In this document: piece after piece, positions 27,838-35,265 of the stretch | Position numbering within the stretch: position 1 is the first letter of the stretch | Layout of the letters: each line of letters opens with the position of its first letter | Notes under the pieces: model-generated | Databases searched by the model: none | What the model was told of the DNA's origin: nothing | The model's input: only the letters and a program-made list of their open reading frames with translations | Assembly: GCF_023101165.1 (NCBI RefSeq) | Contig: NZ_CP078076.1 | Location: 3,224,001-3,288,000, forward strand | DNA: 64,000 nt | Source: Microbacterium sufflavum | GTDB taxonomy: Bacteria > Actinomycetota > Actinomycetes > Actinomycetales > Microbacteriaceae | Direction: 5' to 3' | Position numbers and translations under genes: made by a program

Positions 27838-28269
27838 TCAGAACAGTCCCGGAATCACCTCCTGCTCCAGTTCGGCGTAGGACTCCTCACCAGCGGCGAG
27901 GTAGGCGTTCCAGCTCTCGGCGTCCCAGATCTCGGCGTGAGCACCGACTCCGGTCACGATGAGCGCCTTCTGAAGACCGGCGTACTGACGCAGGTGGGCG
28001 GGGATGGTGATGCGGTTCTGGCTGTCGGGCATCTCCGCGCTTGCTCCGGAGAGGAACAGGCGCATGAAGTCACGTGCCTGCTTGTTCGCGAGCGGCGCCT
28101 GACGGATCCGCTCGTGCATCGCCTCGAACTCGGCCGTGCTGAAGACGTAGAGGCAGCGCTCCTGACCGCGGGTGACGACGATGCCGCCGCCCAGGTCCTC
28201 GCGGAACTTCGCGGGAAGGATGACCCGTCCCTTGTCGTCCAGCTTCGGTGAGTGCGTGCCCAGCAGCAT
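27838..28269 (-). CDS. mraZ: transcriptional regulator MraZ
   Basis: The 143-residue protein contains two AbrB-like half-domains, each with the D-x3-R core: [15 protein letters not shown] (near residue 11) and [14 protein letters not shown] (near 82). MraZ assembles as a ring and binds short direct repeats upstream of its own operon, controlling the division cluster. The ATG at 28269 is preceded by GGGGGTG. It is the first gene of the cluster, and its leader carries three phased AAAGTGG repeats. Confidence 0.97.
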   Translation of the reverse strand: MLLGTHSPKLDDKGRVILPAKFREDLGGGIVVTRGQERCLYVFSTAEFEAMHERIRQAPLANKQARDFMRLFLSGASAEMPDSQNRITIPAHLRQYAGLQKALIVTGVGAHAEIWDAESWNAYLAAGEESYAELEQEVIPGLF

Positions 28270-28310
28270 CGGCCTTCACCCCCTCTCCGTCCGGCCAACT
28301 CGAGGTGCGC

Positions 28311-28340
28311 CCCACTTTACTCCACTTTACTCCACTTTCC
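28311..28340 (-). promoter_or_regulatory. MraZ-box array: three AAAGTGG repeats with 10-nt period
   Basis: On the minus strand, three consecutive 10-nt units read GGAAAGTGGA, GTAAAGTGGA and GTAAAGTGGG. They lie 42 nt before the mraZ ATG, in the mraZ promoter or leader. MraZ is known to bind phased repeats of this kind (AAAGTG-type in mollicutes, TGGG-type in E. coli). Autoregulation is therefore very likely, although the exact consensus in this genus is inferred. Confidence 0.75.
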
Positions 28341-28407
28341 TATGACGAATGCCCGTAGATTCTGCTCTAAGGGCTCCGGGCGCGCCAGAGAACCGCGTGA
28401 TTATGCG

Positions 28408-28455
28408 GTGGAGCGGGGTGGAGCGTCAGTGGAGGGTCGTGGAGGCCCAGTGGAG
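28408..28455 (+). repeat. five GTGGAG repeats at 10/11-nt spacing, inverted relative to the MraZ boxes
   Basis: GTGGAG begins at 28408, 28418, 28429, 28439 and 28450 on the plus strand, a helical 10-11-10-11 spacing. The core is the same as in the mraZ leader repeats but on the opposite strand, about 70 nt further from mraZ. No gene start follows in this orientation before the DUF3040 gene, which is antisense. A second MraZ-binding site or a looping partner is the simplest reading. Confidence 0.55.
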
Positions 28456-28473
28456 GAAAGAGTCCACACACGG

Positions 28474-28503
28474 AAAAAGCCCGGATGCAGAGCATCCGGG
28501 CTT
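28474..28503 (-). terminator. rho-independent terminator of the DUF3040 gene
   Basis: A perfect 11-bp stem (AAGCCCGGATG/CATCCGGGCTT, loop of 5 nt) is followed on the minus strand by a run of five T residues. It lies 21 nt after the stop of the DUF3040 gene and separates it from the mraZ promoter region. Confidence 0.85.
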
Positions 28504-28523
28504 CTCAGAGAAGGTGGGGCGGG

Positions 28524-28898
28524 TCACCGTCCGTCTTGGCGGCGATCCCAGCGATCGTTCATGCGATCCATGAAGGAGGAGGAGTCCTGTCGCTTCGCGG
28601 TCGAACGCTGACGCGGCTCGGCCGGCGCCGAGCGACGCACGGGGGTGACCGCGAGCATGACGCCGGCAAGCATGGCCGCGAATCCGATGACCCCGACCAC
28701 CACACCCCAGACATCGCCGAGGATGACACCGACGACGAGACCGCCGACGCCCGCGAGCAGCAGGAGCGCCCCGTAGACGAGGTTGCGATAGCTGAGTGCG
28801 CGGTCACCGGACGGCGCGCTCACCACATCGGCGTCATTGTGAAGGAGATGGCGTTCCATCTCGTCGAGCAGACGTTGCTCCTGTTCGGAGAGTGGCAT
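28524..28898 (-). CDS. DUF3040 domain-containing membrane protein
   Basis: The 124-residue protein begins MPLSEQEQRLLDEMERHL, the DUF3040 hallmark, followed by two membrane helices (about residues 38-60 and 62-84) and a basic, disordered tail. Members occur beside mraZ throughout actinomycetes (Rv2169c position) and have no established function. A GAGGGGGA ribosome binding site precedes the ATG, and TAGACT at 28927-28932 (minus strand) is a likely -10 box. Confidence 0.93.
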   Translation of the reverse strand: MPLSEQEQRLLDEMERHLLHNDADVVSAPSGDRALSYRNLVYGALLLLAGVGGLVVGVILGDVWGVVVGVIGFAAMLAGVMLAVTPVRRSAPAEPRQRSTAKRQDSSSFMDRMNDRWDRRQDGR

Positions 28899-28926
28899 CT
28901 CGTCCCCCTCGGGTATGGTGCACTCC

Positions 28927-28932
28927 AGTCTA
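28927..28932 (-). promoter_or_regulatory. -10 hexamer TAGACT of the DUF3040 gene
   Basis: TAGACT lies 28 nt before the DUF3040 ATG, giving an expected leader of about 22 nt that contains the ribosome binding site. It diverges from the promoter of the polyprenyl synthase gene. Confidence 0.45.
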
Positions 28933-28981
28933 CGCTCGACGGGCGTCCGGGGCCAGCGTCAGGCCCCTCCCTTCCTTTACG

Positions 28982-28987
28982 TATGCT
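28982..28987 (+). promoter_or_regulatory. possible -10 hexamer TATGCT of the polyprenyl synthase gene
   Basis: TATGCT ends 7 nt before the GTG at 28995. This supports that GTG as a leaderless start, because the competing ATG at 28983 lies inside the hexamer and has no ribosome binding site. Confidence 0.4.
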
Positions 28988-28994
28988 GGGAGTC

Positions 28995-30083
28995 GTGCCG
29001 TCAGCCTCTCCCGTCCCCGACGCCGTCGCCGCCCGACTGGACGGCTTCCTCGCACGCATGCGGGAGGAGTCATCGGCCTACGGGCCGGATGCGGGCGCGT
29101 TCCTCGACATGGCGGCGAGCACGCTAGCGGGTGGCAAGCGACTGCGCGCGCGCTTCTGTCATGCCGGGTGGCGTGCCGTCGCCCGTTTCCACGAGCGCAC
29201 GGCCACCGAGGACGACCGCCTGTGGGATCTGTGCGCGGCCCTCGAGATCTTCCAATCCGCCGCCCTCGTGCACGACGACCTGATCGACAATTCCGACACC
29301 AGGCGCGGTCGCCCCGCGGCCCATCGCGCCCTCGAGGCGTCGCACCGCGGCGCCCGCTGGAGCGGAGACGCGGAGGCTTTCGGTCGCGCGGGGGCCGTTC
29401 TGCTCGGCGACCTCCTGGTGGCGTGGAGCGACGACCTGCTCGAAGCCGCCCTCGACGGCCATCCGCACGCGAGCGCCGTGCGCGGGGAGTACGCCCGCAT
29501 GCGACGCGATGTGACCACGGGCCAGTTCCTGGACATCGCAGAGGAGTCCGCCTGGAGCGTCAATCCGGCGGAGGAGCACGCGGAACGCGCGTTGCGCATC
29601 GCCTCGCTCAAGTCGGCCAGGTACAGCATCGAGCAGCCGCTCGTCCTCGGTGCCGCCTTCGCCGGCGCAGACCACGAGCAGCTCGCAGCGCTGCGGCGCT
29701 TCGGTCACCCGGTCGGGATGGCGTTCCAACTCCGAGACGACGTGCTGGGCGTCTTCGGCGACAGCAGCGTGACGGGCAAGCCGGCCGGCGACGATCTGCG
29801 AGAGGGCAAGCGGACGGTTCTGGTCGCGCTGACCCGCGAGGCGCTCGACGCGCCCGCACGCACCATCCTCGATGAGCTGCTCGGCGACCCGGCCCTGAGT
29901 GCGCAGCAGGTGGCCGCTCTGCAGTCGACCATCGCGGACTCCGGCGCGCTCGCACGGGTGGAAGACATGATCTCCGCCTACGCCCGCGAGGCGGACAGGG
30001 CGCTGACCGGAGCTCCGCTCGACAACGCCGCCGTGGGCGAGCTCCGCGACCTCGGGCGAGCCGCGACAGTGCGCTCTGCCTGA
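28995..30083 (+). CDS. polyprenyl (geranylgeranyl-type) diphosphate synthase
   Basis: The 362-residue trans-prenyltransferase condenses isopentenyl diphosphate units into linear polyprenyl diphosphates. The first aspartate-rich motif is VHDDLIDNSDTRRGRP and the second is FQLRDDVLGVFGD; the substrate-binding GGKRLRARF and TTGQFLDI are also present. The position corresponds to idsA2 in mycobacteria. Product chain length cannot be read safely. The start is either GTG 28995 (favoured by the -10 spacing) or ATG 28983, adding four residues; longer frames upstream re-read the DUF3040 gene antisense. Confidence 0.93.
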   Translation: MPSASPVPDAVAARLDGFLARMREESSAYGPDAGAFLDMAASTLAGGKRLRARFCHAGWRAVARFHERTATEDDRLWDLCAALEIFQSAALVHDDLIDNSDTRRGRPAAHRALEASHRGARWSGDAEAFGRAGAVLLGDLLVAWSDDLLEAALDGHPHASAVRGEYARMRRDVTTGQFLDIAEESAWSVNPAEEHAERALRIASLKSARYSIEQPLVLGAAFAGADHEQLAALRRFGHPVGMAFQLRDDVLGVFGDSSVTGKPAGDDLREGKRTVLVALTREALDAPARTILDELLGDPALSAQQVAALQSTIADSGALARVEDMISAYAREADRALTGAPLDNAAVGELRDLGRAATVRSA

Positions 30084-30090
30084 AGCCCGC

Positions 30091-30459
30091 TCAGGCCAGG
30101 GTGCGCGCGAGTCGGCGGACCTCGCTCTTGTGGCCGGCGAGCAGCGACGCGATGGGCGAACGGCCGAGGCTCTCCTCCTCCGCCAGAAGCCAGTCGATGA
30201 GCTCGTCATCGCTGAAGCCCGCATCCTGCAGCACGATGACCGTGCCGCGCAGCGAACTCAGCGGGTGCCCGTCGACGATGAACACGGACGGCACGGCGAA
30301 GACACCGGTACGACGCGATCCGACCAGGTGATGGTCGTCGATCAGTCGACGCACGCGTCCCAGCGGCTCACCGAGGACCTCGACGAGGTCGGGCAGCGTC
30401 AACCACTCGACGGGGGCGGCTTCGGGTGAGGCGGCAACGTTCTCAGACACGATGCCCAC
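30091..30459 (-). CDS. Rv2175c-family DNA-binding protein
   Basis: The 122-residue protein has an N-terminal winged-helix domain (WLTLPDLVEVLGEPLGRVRRLIDDHHLVGSRRTGVFAVP) and a C-terminal helical part (GFSDDELIDWLLAEEESLGRSPIASLLAGHKSEVRRLARTLA in outline). In M. tuberculosis the orthologue is phosphorylated near its N-terminus by the adjacent kinase PknL. Here the N-terminus (MGIVSENVAASPEAAP) has serines but no threonine. The GTG at 30459 is chosen because GAGGTG lies 5 nt upstream; GTG 30450 is possible. It converges on the polyprenyl synthase gene and diverges from the LysM gene. Confidence 0.88.
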   Translation of the reverse strand: MGIVSENVAASPEAAPVEWLTLPDLVEVLGEPLGRVRRLIDDHHLVGSRRTGVFAVPSVFIVDGHPLSSLRGTVIVLQDAGFSDDELIDWLLAEEESLGRSPIASLLAGHKSEVRRLARTLA

Positions 30460-30498
30460 TATCTCACCTCGGCGTCCCTGACGCATTTCAGCACTCGC

Positions 30499-30534
30499 GT
30501 CACACTGTTCACATGTGTCACTTCTGTTGACATC
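30499..30534 (+). promoter_or_regulatory. 9-nt-phased TCAC repeats in the LysM/Rv2175c divergent promoter region
   Basis: Four consecutive 9-mers read GTCACACTG, TTCACATGT, GTCACTTCT and GTTGACATC; the first three share [GT]TCAC. The spacing and core resemble repeats bound by the MtrA response regulator, which controls cell-wall hydrolase genes in corynebacteria and mycobacteria. TATACA at 30537-30542 may be the -10 box of the LysM gene. Regulation by MtrA is inference. Confidence 0.4.
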
Positions 30535-30580
30535 TCTATACATCCGTGTCAGCGTGAAGTGCTCGAAAAGGGGGCCCGTC

Positions 30581-31783
30581 GTGAACCTTCAGACCGCTGC
30601 TCGCCGCGCTCGAACCCTGCAGCTGGGGCTGCCCGCCGCGATCGCCGGCGCTCTCGCCGCAACGCTGACAGCCGCGCCGGCCGTCGCCGTGACCGACGCC
30701 TCGGTCGCGCCGCTCGAACGGCAGCGCACCGCTCCCCCGCGCGGCGTGCCCGCCCAGGTGGCGCCGGCAACCTATATCGTCCAGCCGGGCGACACCGTGG
30801 CGGCGATCGCCGCTCGCTTCGGGCTGCGCACGGCCGATGTCCTGACCTGGAACGGCCTGTCCTGGCGCTCCGTGATCTACCCGGGGCAGACGCTCGTGCT
30901 CCATCCTGCCGCCGCTCCGGCGCCTGCTCCGGCACCGGCGCCCGCACCGGCCGCCACCACCGTGCACGCCGTCGTCGCGGGAGACACGGTCTACGCCATC
31001 GCGCAGCGCTACGGCACGAGCGTCGATGCGGTCCTGTCCGCGAACAGGCTCACCCGCGCCTCGATCATCTACCCGGGGCAGAGCCTCGCCATCGGCGCGC
31101 CCGCGGCTGCGCCCGCCGCGGCACCCGCTCCCGCTCCGGCTCCGGCTCCGGCGCCCGCTCCCGCGGCGACGACGCACACGGTCGCTGCCGGTGACACGCT
31201 GTACGGGATCGCCCAGTCCTACGGCACCACGACGCAGGCTCTCTTCGCACTGAACGGTCTCGGGCCGTCGTCGATCATCTACCCCGGGCAGAAGATCGCC
31301 GTGCAGGCGGCCGCGGCTCCTGCGCCGGCCACAGCCCCGGCGGCCGCTCCCGCACCGGGAGGTCAACTCAGCGCCGCTCTCACCGCGGAGCAGGCCGGCA
31401 CCGCCGCCCTCATCATCCGTATCGGTCGCGAGCTCGGCGTGTCCGATCGCGCCATCGCGACGGCGCTCGCGACCGGCATGGTCGAGTCCGGGCTGCGCAA
31501 CCTGGACTGGGGCGATCGGGATTCGCTCGGCATCTTCCAGCAGCGCCCGAGCACCGGGTGGGGCACGCCGGAGCAGATCATGGACGCCGACCGCAGCACC
31601 CGCGTGTTCTATGGCGGCCCGAGCGATCCGAACGGCACGGTCACCCGAGGCCTGCTCGACATCCCCGGGTGGGAGAGCCTGTCGTTCACCGCCGCAGCGC
31701 AGGCCGTGCAGATCTCCGCCTACCCCGACAAGTACGGGCAGTGGGAGGCTCAGGCCTACGCCTGGCTCGCGCTGTACGGCTGA
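30581..31783 (+). CDS. secreted LysM-repeat protein with lysozyme-like C-terminal domain
   Basis: The 400-residue protein has a signal peptide (about residues 1-39, ending APAVAVTDA) and three LysM domains (near 65-110, 130-170 and 205-248; cores YIVQPGDTVAAIA, HAVVAGDTVYAIA, HTVAAGDTLYGIA). Long Ala-Pro linkers join them. The C-terminal domain of about 140 residues contains MVESGLRNLDWGDRDSLGIFQQRPSTGWGT, the lysozyme-fold signature with a candidate catalytic Glu. It probably binds and cuts peptidoglycan outside the cell. The start is the GTG at 30581 with GGGGG upstream. It lies between Rv2175c and the PASTA kinase, whose outer domains sense the same polymer. Confidence 0.92.
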   Translation: MNLQTAARRARTLQLGLPAAIAGALAATLTAAPAVAVTDASVAPLERQRTAPPRGVPAQVAPATYIVQPGDTVAAIAARFGLRTADVLTWNGLSWRSVIYPGQTLVLHPAAAPAPAPAPAPAPAATTVHAVVAGDTVYAIAQRYGTSVDAVLSANRLTRASIIYPGQSLAIGAPAAAPAAAPAPAPAPAPAPAPAATTHTVAAGDTLYGIAQSYGTTTQALFALNGLGPSSIIYPGQKIAVQAAAAPAPATAPAAAPAPGGQLSAALTAEQAGTAALIIRIGRELGVSDRAIATALATGMVESGLRNLDWGDRDSLGIFQQRPSTGWGTPEQIMDADRSTRVFYGGPSDPNGTVTRGLLDIPGWESLSFTAAAQAVQISAYPDKYGQWEAQAYAWLALYG

Positions 31784-31845
31784 GATGTCCGGGGAATACG
31801 GGGTCCAGGGGTGAGGCGCTCCCGGGGCTTTCAGGCAATCCTCCC

Positions 31846-31851
31846 TAGAAT
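31846..31851 (+). promoter_or_regulatory. -10 hexamer TAGAAT of the PASTA kinase (leaderless)
   Basis: TAGAAT is followed by TCTGAC (6 nt) and then the GTG start at 31858. No ribosome binding site is present, so a leaderless mRNA is the best explanation. Confidence 0.55.
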
Positions 31852-31857
31852 TCTGAC

Positions 31858-33813
31858 GTGACGACCAATCAGCAGGCCGACCCCCTCATCGGGCGGCTCG
31901 TCGACGGTCGGTACCGAGTCCGAGCTCGAATCGCGCGCGGCGGGATGGCCACGGTATACGTCGCCACGGACCTCCGCCTCGAACGCCGCATCGCCCTCAA
32001 GGTCATGCACGCGCACCTCAGCGACGACTCCGCGTTCCAGAGCCGCTTCATCCAGGAGGCGCGCGCCGCGGCACGACTGGCCGATCCGCACGTCGTGAAC
32101 GTCTTCGACCAGGGCCAGGACGGCGAGCTCGCCTACCTGGTGATGGAGTACCTGCCCGGCATCACCCTGCGCGAACTCCTCCGGGAGCAGAAACGCCTCA
32201 CGGTCGCGCAGACCATCACGATCATGGACGCCGTGCTCGCCGGGCTCTCCGCGGCGCACCGTGCCGGGATCGTGCACCGCGACGTGAAGCCCGAGAACGT
32301 GCTGCTCGCCGAGGACGGCCGCATCAAGATCGGCGACTTCGGACTGGCCCGCGCGACGACCGCGAACACCGCGACCGGACAGCAGCTCCTCGGCACCATC
32401 GCCTACCTCGCGCCGGAGCTCGTCACCCGCGGAACGGCCGACGCACGCAGCGACATCTATGCGCTCGGCATCATGCTGTACGAGATGCTCGTGGGCGAGC
32501 AGCCCTACAAGGGCGAGCAGCCGATGCAGATCGCGTTCCAGCACGCCACGGAGTCGGTGCCGCGCCCCAGCGTGCGCAATCCCGCCGTTCCCGAGCAGCT
32601 GGACGAGCTCGTGCTGTGGGCGACCGAGAAGTCGCCGGACGAGCGGCCGGACGATGCACAGCAGATGCTCGAGCGCCTTCGCGACATCGAGCGCGAGCTC
32701 GGCATCTCCCCCGCGGTGACCAGGGCGACCGTTCCCCCCCAGAGCGCCGCCGACTCGGGCGACCTGACCAAGGTGATGCCGGGCACGATGGTGATCCCCG
32801 ACGCTGTCGCGCCCACCGCCGGCACGGTCGACAACGCCACGATCCTGCGGCGCCGTGCATCCAAGCGCCGCGCCCGCGGAGCCTTCCTCCTGTCCCTCGT
32901 GCTGCTGCTGGCCGTGCTCGCCGGCGGCGTCGGCTGGTGGTTCGGCTCCGGCCCCGGCTCGCTCATCGCCGTACCCGCCGTCGCGGGTCAGACGTACGAC
33001 CAGGCCGCCGCCGAGCTCACCGATGCCGGATTCGTGCCGACGCAGCGCGACGAGTTCTCGGTCGATGTCGACAAGGGCACCGTGATCGAGACCGATCCGG
33101 GCGAGGGCTCACGCCTCGACAAGGGGGCGACGGTCGCGGTCGTCGTCTCCGCCGGACCCGCGTCGCACGACATCGCCGCCGTGGCCGGGGTGCCTGCCGA
33201 CGAGGTGCGCACGGCCCTGGAGGGGGCGAACCTGGAGATCACCGACGACGAGGAGTACTTCACCGACGTCGCCGACGGCTCGGTCATCAACGTGCGCATC
33301 ACCCCCCGCGCGGGTGGCGACGCCTACGGCTGCGACGAGGGCTGCACGGTCTTCGAGAAGGACACCGCCACCATCCAGATCTCGCGCGGCCCCGTGCCGG
33401 ATGTGAGCGATATGACCGTGAGCCAGGCGACCGACGCCCTCACCAGCAAGGGCCTCAAGGTCAACGCCGAGAGCCAGTACCAGCCCAGCGACACGATCGG
33501 GAAGGACCGCGTCATCGGTATCGCCGAGCGTGGCGAGGAGGGGTCCTGGCGTCCGGGCGAGACCGTGCAGCTCATCGTCTCCCAGGGTCCGCCGCTGTTC
33601 GACGTCCCCGACGTGTCAGGGCTGTCCCGCGACGAGGCGACCAAGGCACTGCGTGACGCCGGCTTCAAGTGGGCGTACACGAGCGGCACCGGTCTCCCGG
33701 ACTCGGTGTGGGATCTGCTGGCCAATCAGAACACGCGCGTCGAGTCGTACAGTCCGACGGACCCGCAGCGGAAGGGCGCGACGATCACGCTCACGATGGG
33801 CTTCGCCGGCTGA
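31858..33813 (+). CDS. pknL: Stk1/PknB-family PASTA Ser/Thr protein kinase (PknL position)
   Basis: The 651-residue membrane kinase has a Gly-rich loop RIARGGMATVYVA, ATP-binding Lys48 (ALKVMH), catalytic HRDVKPENVLL (Asp142), DFGLAR and APELV. A juxtamembrane linker and one membrane helix (about residues 341-362) follow. Four outer PASTA repeats run from about residue 365 to the end; the second is atypical, with a CDEGC pair of cysteines. It probably responds to cell-wall fragments and phosphorylates division or metabolic proteins. Synteny (idsA2, Rv2175c, kinase, aroG) makes it the PknL orthologue, although mycobacterial PknL lacks PASTA repeats. Confidence 0.94.
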   Translation: MTTNQQADPLIGRLVDGRYRVRARIARGGMATVYVATDLRLERRIALKVMHAHLSDDSAFQSRFIQEARAAARLADPHVVNVFDQGQDGELAYLVMEYLPGITLRELLREQKRLTVAQTITIMDAVLAGLSAAHRAGIVHRDVKPENVLLAEDGRIKIGDFGLARATTANTATGQQLLGTIAYLAPELVTRGTADARSDIYALGIMLYEMLVGEQPYKGEQPMQIAFQHATESVPRPSVRNPAVPEQLDELVLWATEKSPDERPDDAQQMLERLRDIERELGISPAVTRATVPPQSAADSGDLTKVMPGTMVIPDAVAPTAGTVDNATILRRRASKRRARGAFLLSLVLLLAVLAGGVGWWFGSGPGSLIAVPAVAGQTYDQAAAELTDAGFVPTQRDEFSVDVDKGTVIETDPGEGSRLDKGATVAVVVSAGPASHDIAAVAGVPADEVRTALEGANLEITDDEEYFTDVADGSVINVRITPRAGGDAYGCDEGCTVFEKDTATIQISRGPVPDVSDMTVSQATDALTSKGLKVNAESQYQPSDTIGKDRVIGIAERGEEGSWRPGETVQLIVSQGPPLFDVPDVSGLSRDEATKALRDAGFKWAYTSGTGLPDSVWDLLANQNTRVESYSPTDPQRKGATITLTMGFAG

Positions 33814-33819
33814 GTCGGC

Positions 33820-33864
33820 GCATGACGAAGGGGCCGGAACGATGTTCCGGCCCCTTCGTCATGC
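33820..33864. terminator. bidirectional terminator, 21-bp perfect stem
   Basis: Arms 33820-33840 and 33844-33864 are perfectly complementary around a GAT loop. They lie 6 nt after the kinase stop and 13 nt after the aroG stop on the other strand. The stem contains AAGGGGCCGG and its complement, with T/A at both flanks only weakly; it can serve both converging genes. Confidence 0.85.
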
Positions 33865-33877
33865 AGTGTCCGCGGCG

Positions 33878-35218
33878 TCAGCGCTTCTCGAGCTCCTCGG
33901 CCACGAGGAACGCCAGCTCCAGGGACTGCATGTGGTTCAGGCGCGGGTCGCACAGGCTCTCGTAGCGCGTCGCGAGGGCGGCCTCGTCGATCTGCTCCGA
34001 GCCGCCGAGGCACTCGGTCACGTCGTCGCCCGTGAGCTCGACGTGGATGCCGCCCGGGAACGTGCCCACGGAGCGGTGCGCCTCGAAGAAGCCGCGCACC
34101 TCGTCGACCACGTCATCGAAGCGCCGCGTCTTGTATCCCGTGGGCGTCGTGATGCCGTTGCCGTGCATGGGGTCGGTGACCCACAGCGGCTGCGCGCCCG
34201 ACTCGCGGACCGCCTCGAGCAGCGGAGGCAGCGCATCGCGGATCTTGCCGGCACCCATGCGCGTGATGAAGGTCAGTCGTCCGGGCTCGCGCTCGGGGTC
34301 GAGCTTGTCGATCAGCGCGAGAGCCGTCTCCGGCGTCGTCGTCGGGCCGAGCTTGACGCCGATCGGGTTGCGGATCTTCGAGAAGTAGTCGACGTGCGCG
34401 CCGTCGAGCTCGCGCGTGCGCTCACCGATCCACAGGAAGTGGGCGGACGTGTTGTACGGGGTGTCCGTGCGCGAGTCGATGCGCGTCATCGGCCGCTCGT
34501 AATCCATCAGGAGGCCCTCGTGGCCGGTGAAGAACTCGACGCGCTTCAGCTCGTCGAAGTCGGCGCCCGCAGCCTCCATGAACTTGATGGCCCGGTCGAT
34601 CTCGGCGGCCATGCGCTCGTAGCGCTGGTTGGCCGGGTTCTGCGCGAACCCCTTGTTCCACGAGTGCACCTCGCGCAGATCGGCGAAACCACCCTGCGTG
34701 AACGCGCGGATCAGGTTCAGCGTCGACGCGGCCGTGTGGTAGCCCTGCAGCAGACGACCGGGGTCGGCCTGGCGCGAGCCCTCCGTGAAGTCGTAGCCGT
34801 TGACGATGTCGCCACGGTACGCCGGCAGGGTGACCTCGCCACGGGTCTCGGTGTCGCTCGAGCGCGGCTTGGCGAACTGCCCGGCCATGCGCCCCATCTT
34901 CACGATCGGCATCGACGCCCCGTAGGTGAGCACCACCGCCATCTGCAGCACCGTCTTGATGCGGTTGCGGATCTGCTCCGCGGTCGCGCCCGCGAAGGTC
35001 TCGGCGCAGTCGCCGCCCTGGAGCAGGAAAGCCTGGCCGGAGGCGGCACGCGCGAGGCGGTCGCGAAGATTGTCGACCTCCCCCGCGAAGACCAGCGGCG
35101 GGAGAGCGGCGATCTGCCGGGAGACGTCGGCGACGCGGTCGGCGTCCGGCCACTGCGGCTGCTGCTTGATGGGAAGCGAGCGCCAGGCATCAAGGGCATC
35201 GATGTGGTGCGGGAGCAT
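33878..35218 (-). CDS. aroG: 3-deoxy-7-phosphoheptulonate synthase, class II
   Basis: The 446-residue enzyme makes DAHP from phosphoenolpyruvate and erythrose 4-phosphate, the first step of the shikimate pathway. Class II features include LLQGGDCAETFAG (metal-ligand cysteine), GRMAGQFAKPRSS, FFTGHEGLLMDYE, GVKLGPTT, WVTDPMHGNG and GGIHVELTGDDVTECLGG. Length fits the M. tuberculosis type. It starts at the ATG at 35218 without a ribosome binding site; TAGGCT ends 6 nt upstream. It lies 47 nt after the plsC-like gene. Confidence 0.97.
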   Translation of the reverse strand: MLPHHIDALDAWRSLPIKQQPQWPDADRVADVSRQIAALPPLVFAGEVDNLRDRLARAASGQAFLLQGGDCAETFAGATAEQIRNRIKTVLQMAVVLTYGASMPIVKMGRMAGQFAKPRSSDTETRGEVTLPAYRGDIVNGYDFTEGSRQADPGRLLQGYHTAASTLNLIRAFTQGGFADLREVHSWNKGFAQNPANQRYERMAAEIDRAIKFMEAAGADFDELKRVEFFTGHEGLLMDYERPMTRIDSRTDTPYNTSAHFLWIGERTRELDGAHVDYFSKIRNPIGVKLGPTTTPETALALIDKLDPEREPGRLTFITRMGAGKIRDALPPLLEAVRESGAQPLWVTDPMHGNGITTPTGYKTRRFDDVVDEVRGFFEAHRSVGTFPGGIHVELTGDDVTECLGGSEQIDEAALATRYESLCDPRLNHMQSLELAFLVAEELEKR

Positions 35219-35224
35219 GCGTCA

Positions 35225-35230
35225 AGCCTA
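35225..35230 (-). promoter_or_regulatory. -10 hexamer TAGGCT of aroG (leaderless)
   Basis: TAGGCT is separated from the aroG ATG by TGACGC (6 nt). There is no purine-rich ribosome binding site, so leaderless translation is likely. Confidence 0.5.
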
Positions 35231-35265
35231 CTGGTCGGCGACGGTGCCGAGATGCGCTGCGGAGG

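Noticed and set aside
28485..28982. Long N-terminal extension of the polyprenyl synthase
   Set aside because: It runs antisense through the DUF3040 gene and a terminator, and the family N-terminus begins at or near 28983-28995.
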